Part shown: one piece after another, positions 26,701-38,700 of the stretch
How positions within the stretch are numbered: the stretch's first letter is position 1
Layout of the letters: every line of letters begins with the position of its first letter
Source of the DNA: Echinococcus granulosus
Lineage: Eukaryota > Platyhelminthes > Cestoda > Cyclophyllidea > Taeniidae
Assembly: GCF_000524195.1 (NCBI RefSeq)
Contig: NW_020170396.1
Coordinates: forward strand, 416,656-480,655
Direction of reading: 5' to 3'
Length of the DNA: 64,000 nucleotides
Notes under the pieces: model-generated
Seen by the model: the letters and a program-made list of their open reading frames with translations, nothing else
The model's database searches: none
What the model was told of the DNA's origin: nothing
Program-made: the position numbers and the translations under genes

Positions 26701-29700
26701 ACCTACGTCTATTGGTTAAATTTATTCGCGCTTAGGTCAAAATTGGTTACCAAATGTCACTCTGTATCCTGCTAGTGGTAAGGAAAGATGATATCCCCAA
26801 AACCAGAGCTAATCAGCAAAAGAGGCATCTGTGCATTCCTTATGCAAATGTTCTTCCTTCACCTATGTTGAAAAGGAGTTTGTAAATGGCTACCAGCCAG
26901 GATCCTATTTATCCATTGACCACCAAAGAGTAGATGAGTGGGAAAATATGGTAGGCCCCTCCTCGTTTCTCATGGGATTATAGTTTCGTACCTGATGGAA
27001 GTGTCCTGCAATTATCGCTCCTAGTCCAAGAAGAAAAGTTTCTCAATGGAACATCCCAGCGTTTAAGATATGCCTTAGGAAGCAAAATCTAAGTCTTCCC
27101 TCCACTTGCTGCCTCGAAATTCCTCCTTGTAAAAAAGTTGAAAAATAAGATTCGCTTGTTGATGTTTGCAACCTTTTGCTGAAATAGACCCCAGTTTGTT
27201 GGGGGCCATGCTGTTTTATCCATCGCAAGTAGGTTGGTCAAAATCCCTCGGTTGTGTACTCATTGATGGCCAATTGGAACTCAGCGTCCATAAGGCGCGC
27301 CAGGCCCTCCTTTTCCTACAAGGCTACTTTGGCTGTGCGAGGGTGCCGTCTGAGAATGGCTTCATCCCCTATCAATTGAAGCCTCCTAAGAAATTTTGGG
27401 TCTGAAAGGTGTCTCCCAGACTGCGACTTTCTGCCTTAAGGCCATGTACTCATTTGATTCCTGTACCCAGAAGCATTCCTTTTGTTCATCACTTTCTGTT
27501 ACCAGTGCGAGATCTTTCACACCGCACTGTTGTAGGCGTCAAAAATGCAGATTGAGAAACTTTTCTTACGATGTCTTCTCCTTTCCCTCAAATCGGGGTA
27601 CCATGAGGGCACCGTTTTTCCCCAAGTTCTTCACCAAGAGGTTATTATCTTCCGATTGACAGTCTGATTGATTGAAAATAGTTTTGTTGCAAAACCCAAG
27701 GAGAGAGATAAATAAATAAAGGCCCGCCTTCAAATGCGTAACGGTTTCGATCCATTCAGCACTTTCTCAAGTGGCCCAGAGAGGCCTGGATACGATGTGA
27801 CGAAGATAACTCCCGACCGAATTGAAGTAAGCACGTTGCCGGAGTGGATTATCTCACGAAAATCCCGTGGCATTTATCATTATCATTCAATATGGGACAC
27901 GGAAACAACCACTTGTTCATTTGCCTCCTTCCCCTCCGCTGCCTATTTTGCACCCTTCAAGCGTGTTGACGACGCCATTAAACAAAAACAACGCAACTGT
28001 CACACACGTAGAGGGAGAGGGAGGCAGCAAATCGACTTGGTGAATGACTGACTGACATCTCGCATCCTAGCATCTAGTGCACGTATAGTAACGACACTTC
28101 AGCCTTTGGGCACCCCTCCGGGGCCTTATACGTATAACTTCCATACACTACCAACCTCTCAGAGCTCATCGTCATTCGCTCTTTCCTAGTGAAGATTTGT
28201 TTTTCATTTCATTTGCTACGGTTTGTTTCAAATGATGTTTTTACTGACCGAAAAGCTTAGCAATTTAATTAAAAGTTCCACAGGAAGTCTAAATGAGCAG
28301 TCGCAGGCAGTTCAGTTTAGCAAGAGAAAGATACTGGAAGGTTTTGGTTGCGATGGCTAGAATGAGAACACAACAAAGGCGGCTCCAAAGGTCTGGCATT
28401 CCTCTCCAATTTAAGACACTGAGATTAAAATCATGACAGAAAGCAGACAAGCAAACCGTTCCTCCACGTCTCACCGGACAGGGAACATATTCATATGTGG
28501 TCCTAATAAATCTTTGACATCAGACATTGCCCTATGTATGGAGAGCATTAATGCTTTACGTGTAAATAACGGCTTCATCAACAAATCCAGACTCCTGTAT
28601 TACAATTTTCACTCTAATGAGTTTGAGCGTAATTATTAGACGCCTTTGCTACCCTCGTCTGTCTATGATCGCCCCCACTCACCTTATCCGGTACGAGGTA
28701 AGCAGGTTGCACGGTGGCCTCAAGATCACCCTCAAGGATGCCATCGAGGTCACCCTCCTGTGGCTGGAGTAGCTGTGGCAACGGCGGCAGCGGCAGCGTT
28801 GGTGGTACGGTGGTGACAAAAGCCTCCATGTCGATGACGCGGGCCTCACCCTGGGTGCGAAAGCGCACTGGTGGCGACCACCGGCCCTGTCCGCCGCGAG
28901 TACTGGCCAACATTCGAAGGGTATAACCCGTACCTGGCATCAGTTCTGCCGATGGAAAGCGGAGAATGTCAGAGTCTAGCCTAGTCAATCAAGCATTAAG
29001 GATTTCCTGTCGAGTCACGAGTGCCCTGATACCTATATCAGCTTTTTGGTTCTAAAGACTCATCAGTTCCGGACCTTTTCAATATCTCATGTAACTATTC
29101 CGGTACTTGGGCGGCGCGCCTCAGGAGAAATAATCCATTTTTTCCTCCAGCGCAACAATACAATGATATGTATTGCTAGGCAATGCCTTGAGACAGTCTA
29201 GTTTTTACATTCACTTGTTCAGTGGACACGATGGAACCCGTAGGCTTATTCAGTACATTCATTTGCCAACGGTTTTTCAAGTGGCCTTATTTGGTGGGAA
29301 CTGCAAGCATTAAGTATCGCAGTGGGATTCCGCACTTCTGTTATACCTGCTTCTGCTTCAGGCTCCTCATTAACTGCCATAGTTACAACTCAAGCTGGTT
29401 AAATAACTTTTGAGGGTTTTAATTAAAACAAAACTGATATATTTCTAATGGGCCTGTTAGGGATACAGGAAAAGCCCCAAATTCTTATGCCGTACCTTCA
29501 CAGAAAAATTCAAAAGCCAGGTCTAATTATTTATTTATGACTCCTAAATGTGCTTTGTAAGGAGGTCGAACTAGCCTTCGGGAAGGTTCAACAAGAGCAA
29601 CTAGATAACCGTGAATTCATTTCCTCATTCATCCATCTTCTCATCCACCCGAGCCCATTTGTGTGGCCTCGCAGGCAAACTTGACTTCGATTGTGGGGCA

Positions 29701-32700
29701 GGGTGAAGCAATTATCCGCAGATATTCAAGCGAACCCTGTTGACATCCCCGCCCCGTGAGAAGGAACGATGGGATCAGCGCATATAGCCCGTCGTTTCCA
29801 TACTTAATTTGGCATTGGAGTTTGGGTTTTGTCCCACATGCCACCTCTAGCGGCACGCAGTTCTAGTAGCAGAAGGGGTTGAGAGTCCGCTCACTCATTC
29901 AAGTCGCAGTACCTCCGTCTCATTTTACCCGCCCTGTGTGTGGAAGATCAAGTAGGTCCTACTACTGGCCCAATTTCTAATGCCATTCCTTAGTCCCAGT
30001 TCGCTAAACTCGAAGGAATTTCCAGGACTATAACATCAACACCTGTTGTCACATTTTCCTTTCATCACGACCCAGTGGGGGTTATTTAAAGAATTATAAC
30101 ATTGGTTGTTTTTTACCAAAGTTTGCTAACCCCCACCCAGTTTGGCTTACTGGTGTGTAGACAGGCAAGGGTTCACCGGGAAAGATAGTCATCTTCAAAA
30201 CTGGACGTTGTATGGAAAGTCAGCAAACTAGTCCCCCCGCTAGGCAGTGATTTCTCACGCAAGTGATGCTCAGCTAGCAGGCAATTTAGTCATCAAAGCT
30301 GCCACTTGTGATAGGTGAATATCCCTCAAGAAAACAACAGCACAAAAAATGTCGCGTAGTTCCCGGTTTAGGTAGACGGGGACAACCAAGGGGGGGGTCC
30401 ATCATGGGATTAAGAAAGTACCTCCCAAATTACGTGGGGTACATATATCAGAGTATCATAGGTATTCAGGGTAAGGATTAAACGCGTTTTCTAACAGTAC
30501 CTCTCAGGAGGGAACACCGAGAGGATCACGACAGTAGAGATAGGGAAATAATTGTACCCAAATTGCGTTTTTTGGAAAAAAGTGTCGAGGAATAAGAATC
30601 GTGGGTGGTCTGAATCATCATCCTATTCTCCTGCAGGTGCTTCTCAAAAGAGCATCCAGAGGATAGGGAGGGAATTCAGTGATCACCAAGTTTCTCCTGT
30701 CGTAACTGTCACAACCGCACACACGAATGAAGCACCCGTTTGGGGAGGATTTCAACAGAAGTCACCCAAGAGAGGACTAATATATTGCTTTCGTTTCTTG
30801 GCGCCTTCTCGACTGGAGTCTTGACATTTTGGAAGTGAAAGCCATCAGATTAAAGGGAAAAACAACGTATCTTAAAATTTGACAAGAATGGAAGAAATCT
30901 AAAGATGACTGTAAAAATGGACTCTGACACAATGTGATACAAACATTCTGACTTTCGGAAATTTACACCTGATGGCGGTCTTGACATATACGATTCTCCC
31001 AACGCACCCTCAGAGTTGTAGCTAAACGTGGGTAGAAAAATGTTCATTTAGAAGTACGGGCTCTTATCTCTCCTCCATTTTTATGTTTGTCTGACAAATT
31101 TTATTCAGCTTTGATATTCGGGTTGAATGGAGAGAGAACGCTATGCTCGTTAAGTTTTCACAAGAAATTAAACAGTGAACGGTCATGGAAAACTCTAATG
31201 CCCTGTAATGTACAGACCCCCAGTTTAGGGTTAGTTGAATCACTTCAAAATCTCGGGGTCCACACAGACCCTCAGGATGGGCAACAAACGGGGCTGTGAA
31301 AACTAAACACAGAGATATCCCCATGTGTAATTCAAGCAGACATAGATTTGGAAAGAAAACAGAACTTTTCACGCACCCGTCAGCCTCTGGTCCCTCACCT
31401 CTGGTGCAATGGTTATCAGCTGGGACGTTTCGTATGTGGAATTCACCTCCATTATGAAACCCATCAACTTGCCGTTGCATTCAATGTCGTCAGACACGCT
31501 CCACGAGATCTGCGCGAATTGACCGCTCAGCACTCGCACGCGGATCTAGACAGCAGAAAATAGACAAGTGGGCGTTTATCACTTTACGATAGCTAGAAAA
31601 GAGCTAACAGTTTAATGATAATTAGTAAAGATAATCGCCTAGGAGGAGAGCATTAAAATTAACTGCGATCGGATTTGCAAATGTGATATCCGTGAAGGAC
31701 AAAAAGATTCATATTCCAGGGAAAGAATGTACACACACACATACACACGAGCACAGTGCTTTTCGCTGCAAGAAAAAAAAAACGCCGATAAATTCTCCTC
31801 TCTCGCTGTCACAGACGTGCCTACAGCGAGTGCAGGAGATTTAATGCCCCTTCTCCTCCCCCTTTCAAATAGTCCCATGTTAAAATTACTAATGTAAAGC
31901 ACCCGAGAGGTGAGAGAGGAGGTGAGGAAGGAAGCGGAGGATAGGAAAGAATTGTAACTGGTACCCTGTCATGCATGATAAATACAGTGGCTTCCACTTC
32001 TGCAGCATTGCATAAGAATGCGTCACTTTCTCATTCACTTCCCATGAAGCCATTTTAAATTCACGTGCTCATTGTTCCTGTGGTAATGATGATGGCGGTG
32101 TTCTTGTGGAACCAGTTACTGCATGCGACAAGGACGAACCGGATTCCTGACAGCTAGTTGCTTAAATTGGCAAATTGAACTTGGCCAGATGCGCACGAAC
32201 ACTTGTACATGTACAAAGAACTTATCCGCCTTATGCAAATGATCTTGTCGTCGGACTTGCATACCACCTGATAAAAGCCCACACGCTAATTGCCCAAAAT
32301 CTGCGCCCCCTGTTAGGACATAGGGTATACAAAGAGGGAGGGGAAAGGTGGCACTGAGTCAGGCCTTGTTAAAGGGGATAGGCAACAGAATGTATCATAA
32401 TCATCATCTCGAGTTTCCCGCCGGTTGCAACAGCAGTAAACGTGAGTAGAACCATTACGTGAATGGCCAAATTGAGATTACCTTACCCTCCAGTGAGTGA
32501 GGTATCATGTATCTCCGTCCCGTGTGACAGCAGGCGTGCATAAGGGATGAAATCCGGAACAAGCTGAGATTCATACATCCATATGGCATAGAAAGTAAGG
32601 TTTTGCTTTCTTTGTTCACAAAATGGATTTTGAGACGGACAGTGTTGGGTGTTGAGAAGTACTTGCAAGAGAAGTGCACTAAAGTCCCTTTCGTTCCAAA

Positions 32701-35700
32701 ACCTCATTAAATCAATTGGGGGATTAAAGGTGGACGGTACATGAGAGGACCAAAAAGTGCCGTTTGGTAGAAACAAGAGAGATTACAGTTTTCTCAAGAT
32801 AAACCAACGTTAGTGGTTTCCGCAGCAATCAAAAGGTCACCATGAAATGGTCAAACAACCACCTGTTAGTGATAGTGCCTTCGCATGGAACACGGAGAAA
32901 TTTTTCTGCCGGGCAAAAAAGGGTGTATTTCGCCTCTATTGCACCTCATAGGTCTGATGCCCCCGAGAATCAGGTAGGAATCAAAGTTCCCGTTCCTTCT
33001 CCCTTGTCCTGCTTATCATCCCATTGGCACCTCGCGTGCCTGAAAGACTGAATTTTTCGCAGGTGGACAGTTGAATAAACGAGTTGGTTCCGGTAGCCGC
33101 TGTGCGCAACAAATACAGCGCATTTCATAAATCAAAACCAAGTGTGACATTTCGTGACTGGCGCCAGTGTCAGGAGGCCTCGGGGGGACGAGTGTGTGGA
33201 GTCCTGTGACAGAACTGAGGAAACCTCAGACACTATTCCCCTAAACCCCCACGTCCTCCAACCGTCCCACCACTAGCTCCATCGCCTCCCACCTGAGCGA
33301 TGACAGAATGAGTCAGCAGGACGTTTACACATGACCAAAACAATTCCCGGTCCATGTGGCGTCCGTCAGTTGCACCCACAGTGGAGAAGAGGTCACAAGG
33401 TCTGACTACTTGTCCGCGGTAGACCACACCTCCGTCCAAAACTTTTGCGTGCCACTTGCTCCCCTATAGTTGCCATTTCGTGCTATGGTGGAAGTAAATG
33501 TTACTTTCATCATCTTCCGTGCTTCTTTAGCGCTTTGGTTCGATTGTTGACCGTGGCAGACCTGTCCACAAAGAAACACAAAGCCATCACAAATTCTCCC
33601 CTCCGGAATTAACAAGACTTGATCAACACCATCTTTTCTCGACAAAAAACCTAAACTTCGAAAATTTTCTCACGAATTTTCACCGCTCTCATCGGAATCT
33701 ACACCCAAGGGGGAAATGCGATTGAAAGGAGCAAAAGACGGTCACAAAATCACCCGGCTTGTCACATCTCCCTATTTTTCACTCCTCCTCCGCCTCCTTT
33801 TTTAGCCATTCTACTCTCCCATGAAAAGCCGTCTTAGGAGACAAGTAGAACGAGCACTCCAAACACTCATGCACGATGGCGGAGAGCATGAGCACAGCGG
33901 TTGAGAATGAGCTCAGAGCTGCGCCGACCTCCGCAGTATGCAAAAAAATGTTTACCCGGCCAAAAATGGGGTGAAAATCTGTTGTACCCTTTTTGCATCA
34001 GATACAATGCAGTCCACGAAGTCGTTACTCGAAATTTACAGGTTTTATTGACTTCAAGCAGCTGAACACCCAACCACCGGGTGGGCCAGATCTAGTTCCC
34101 TAAAGGGGTATTAAAATTTGCGAGAAGTACACCCACGAGGTCAAATCAGTCGAAGTTCAGTGCTAAGGCTGTGGCATATGTACAAAATCGGTGTTGAACA
34201 AAGCCTCTAATAAATTACAACTCCGGTAGACCAAATTCCCAGACTTTTTTGCGTAAATACAGTCGCAGAGCTTACCCCTCTCCAAGATTTAGATGGGGTC
34301 ACCGTTAGCACTCAAAAGCCATCAATCACCTGTCCTATATCTTCACATTTGTGTGCGCAACTGGTCGGTTTGTCAAATCATGGAGGTGTGTTCGCCTGCA
34401 AGCAGGAGGCTGGCGCATCTAGAACACGCACGAAGCCGCCATAAATCACATCACCGGCGTCTGAGACATTGCAACAAAACCCCTCAAACAGGCTTCGATT
34501 TCCACTCTTCAGCGCTGGAGACATCAAGGCGCGAAAGTGGGGTTGCCATAGTAACTGACAGGCAGCGATCCACATTCACATTAGTGTAAATGTGAGCCGT
34601 CAGGCTCGCTGGTGTAAATCAAAAGAACCTTTGCAAATAGTGGAAAGGATATCTACTTACTGGTCAATTTTAGGTCAGGAGGTCATGCAGTAGCAGTGAA
34701 AGGGCACGCTCCGGCTACACCACTTATGCTTCTTCTAGTTTTGCCGAATATGATGAGGCAGGTATAATCATGCGCCTTCTCTATCTCCACCACCTGATAC
34801 ACCACACAAACTAATAAAATGTAGTTCTCATTAGACCAAGAGCATTTCACATCATTTTATTACCTTACATTGGACTAATCCGATTGCGACAATTTAATGC
34901 AACGTCATAAACTGAAGGAGGAGACGTTTCACCTCCTTGTGGTGCCGGTTTCATGGATGGAGGCTAAAATTCGGCTGCCGTGCATGGCGACGAAAATGCC
35001 AAAACAGCTGGTCAGGACACTAGACAGGAAGGAATGACGGTCAATGTTCAGGCGCATTACATAACTCCCTCTCTTTTATATTTCATCTTCTGTCGCCTCG
35101 GTCTAACGCTATTTCGGACAGTTTTCTTGTACCAAGTCAGTAATTGATAACAGGCAGGAGGCATTTGCACGATGAAAAGGCAACAGGAATAATAACATTT
35201 TAACTCCACACTCTCCCAATGCTTTAAAATGCACAATGATACGGATAAAGAAAGAAATACCAGTTAGCGCAGTCTTCAACAAATCGATCGTTTATAAAGT
35301 TAACTGTCTTTTCTTTCATTTTTTTGGCATGAATAAACCTTGGCTTTATGCAAGTAGCCAGAAGATGGAGGGAAGCCAGTAAAATAGACTTTGGATTCAC
35401 CCCCCATCCCTTTTGTAGGGTGAGGACAGGCCTCCACCTCTCTCGGTTTTTCCTCATTGGATGCGCAATGGCATTTATAATACGGTTTTGTCGTCTCTGT
35501 AAGAACACCTAACTGTAGTCTGAGATTTCCTCACAACCCCTCCGATTACTGAATCACTTGTACGCCTTAAACAACTGCGGGGAGGACTTAGTCACTGCAT
35601 TTGCTGCTCTGAGGCAGGCCTATCAATCAGCTCTTTTCCTGTGGACTTAGATTAAAGGCATCATGCAAGACACTAGTTGTTATACCTCTCTGCGCAGCAT

Positions 35701-38700
35701 CCTAAAGCAAGGAGTTGAAGTAAATTTTACTCGGATTTCTTCCCTGGGGAAAAAGCAAAATGCAATCCCCTTGCAGCGGCTGGTTGGAGAAACGTGTCTG
35801 GGTCCATGAAGGTAAGCTAAGTTGCGTTCCGTGAGCAAGACGCCATCAATCATTAGTAGTGGCCAGACATTAGCAGAATTGATAAGAAAACGTCACCAAA
35901 TATTGGCACGCCCTTTATCTGAGTTGTACAAATCCGATCAAATCAACACAAGTTAGTTTGATGTAAACAGATACCACAATTGCGGGAATGGTTCCAAAGT
36001 CCCAAAGGTACAGGTTGTATTTCTCAAAAGAATTCATGCATTCAACGATGGCAGCTCATTGTGAAATGCAGAAATTGTGACACAATGCAGCAGGGAAGTT
36101 AAGCCCGGAATCGGAAATGCTCCAGATGATGATGAAAGAATAAAAAAGACCGCTCTAAGTCAAGGCTTGGCCCTTGCTATGCATATTTCGACTCCTTTGG
36201 AAGTAGTCGAACCCTAGTTACAATCCAGCTCATAATTTTCAGACGTATCTTACGGTGACTTTAGATGGGGCTTATCGAAGCTAAGTGCTGCTAGCGCCTG
36301 GGAGGTGCAAATATTAGGCAGACGAGGTCATCTTCGCTCTACAGTATTCAAGGGGGTTAATGGGCCTGGTGCGAACCCTAGGCATCCAAACTAGGAATCA
36401 ATGACAGAAAGTTGTTATTAACAAGGGAACCAGGAGAAATGCAGCAGAAAGGAAGAAGGCCGCTGTAAAACTTGCCAATCTTAACCGCCTCTGTAGTCCT
36501 AACTGTCCCCATTTGATGGAATGTGGGTTGGTTGCCATCATGAATGTGCTTCCCAATAACTTGGGGTACAGAAGAGTTAGGTGTAGCACAATGGGGGGGG
36601 AGGGAAATGCCTTCTTGACCGAGCAGCGGTCAATGGTCGGTGGCAGGCAAGACCACCTTCATCCAGTGTACTCCTCCCACCTACGCCGGATGCCATTTTC
36701 ACGCCAAAGATTTTTTGGGGTTTTATTCCAATATACTTTAACAAGACATTAAGACATTTTATGTACGTGGAAGTGAAAAGTTGTTCACTAGCTGTGCACA
36801 ACCCTGAGCCTATTATCCAGCCGCTTCTCACAGTCATACCTCGGGTTAGATTGGGCTCATAGCTCCTGCATCATCTTCTGGGGCAACTTAAAAGCTATGC
36901 TGTTATCCAGATACGTAATTTGCAATTTTCGTGGAATTTATTTCTCGTTTGGACTGTAACGCATTCTCCAGCTAAGAGAGTTTGACTGACATTGTGATGG
37001 TTCTAGCCACCTCCCACATGGTTATGTCCTCCATTCGATGGGAAAAGCTAGTGGCAGTCAAGAACGCACCCGTCTGTGCAGCAATTTGCGTTTAAAGCCG
37101 AGTTAAACGCGCATCACTAAGGTAAAGCAACACCGTGGAGAATGAGAACTAGATGGAATTACGCAGCATACACAAACAGCTTTTTCACCTTTTTAATCAT
37201 TCGAACTTTCGGTTGTAACTATCCTTCGTGAAGTTAAAAAGCAGCCTCCATAATGCATGGGTATTTTGCTACCTCAGGATGGTGTTCCATCCCACAGGGT
37301 TTCGAAAAGAGACAGGAAGTTAGTTTGCTACCTTTCCAGACATAAACAGATAGATTCAAAGTCTCCAACATGGACATAAAATGCGATAGCAGAAAAGGTG
37401 ATTGACAAATCTGCCCTGAAGCCTAAAGGCCTATACCACAAAAGCGATGGAGCATTCAGCTGTCAATCCAATACGTATGTGTTGAAGAGCAAAGTGGAGG
37501 CATGCTTTAGGCAAGGGCTCACCTGAGTGGGGTAGCCCGAAGGGGGTGCAGCGGGCACGAGGGGGGAGGAGGGGAGAAGGACAGGAGCTGAGCGGGAGCC
37601 GTTGTGGAGGTGAGCGCACACCTCCACGCTGTAGAAGGTGTCGGGAAGCATGTCTGTGAGGCGGAGCGAGGGGTGCTGTGAAGGCTCCACCAAGCGCGTA
37701 ATAACACTTGGCTCTGGTGTCACCGCCTCGTACCACGGACAGGCGCGTCGTCTCACGTCCTCCGCGTGAGTGAGGTTTCGCAGAACCACTCTAAAGGTGG
37801 GGAGAAGAATACTGAGCAGGTAATCTCGGGTTGATACCCTGACCTCAACTGAATCCTAAATAGCGCTCATCGTATGCACCCATCGATAGGTCAAATGACA
37901 AATATGTACTTCTTTATTAGAGGCCATCTAGTGCCATATAAAGTAGTAAAGAATGATAGACTGCTGGAAATCCATTCATTCAAGGTGTTCAGCTCGGATA
38001 ATTTACAACAGTGCAGGAAGTGCTTGTGCTTAATTAAAACGGTACTGAATCAGCCGAACTGAAGCGTTCGGGATTCCGTATTTGTAGGCGATAGCTCCAA
38101 ATTTAGCGTATAGCAGCAGTGCTGTTCCACATCATACCGGCACTTTATGTATGGGTGGAGGAACTTATCTTTCCATGTTTTACCAGAACCACAACAGTCC
38201 ACGAAGTAGGCCTTAATGCACTCGTTTCAGTCCCTTCTATGCCCGGTCAACGCACACGGCTGCCGCTTTCCTTTGTAAGGTGGTCAAGGATAGTTAGCAG
38301 GCTCTACTGTTATAAGAGGCTCGTGGTTAATCTAATCCAACAAGGTAGATTGTAATTTTGTCGCCCTGATGGCAAGAAGAACATACGCCACGAACTTACT
38401 CATAGTGACTGATAAGAAGAGCTGATATGGGCGGATCCCAAGAAATGTTTAAGGCACCGAAGCTGGTTGGATACACAACCGGGTTTGTGGGTGTTAGTGG
38501 GCCTATGCACCAGGCGAAAGAAAAGGGGTATTATTAATTCATCTTTGGAGTGAGATAACTAGCTTCCCGAGGGGAAAATTGCCTTACTTGATCGCTTGTC
38601 CGTGTACCGCTTAGCCTTGATAGCAGGGCTCTTGGTGCTGAGGAAGAGAAGGCAACACAAGGGTGTGAACGAGGGTGAGGAAGTGAAGAGGATAGGAAAA

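Noticed and set aside
32483..33645. Two minus-strand frames (32483-32776 and 33406-33645) as a nested gene
   Set aside because: No domain, signal peptide or mutually compatible splice sites were seen; composition does not separate them from chance.
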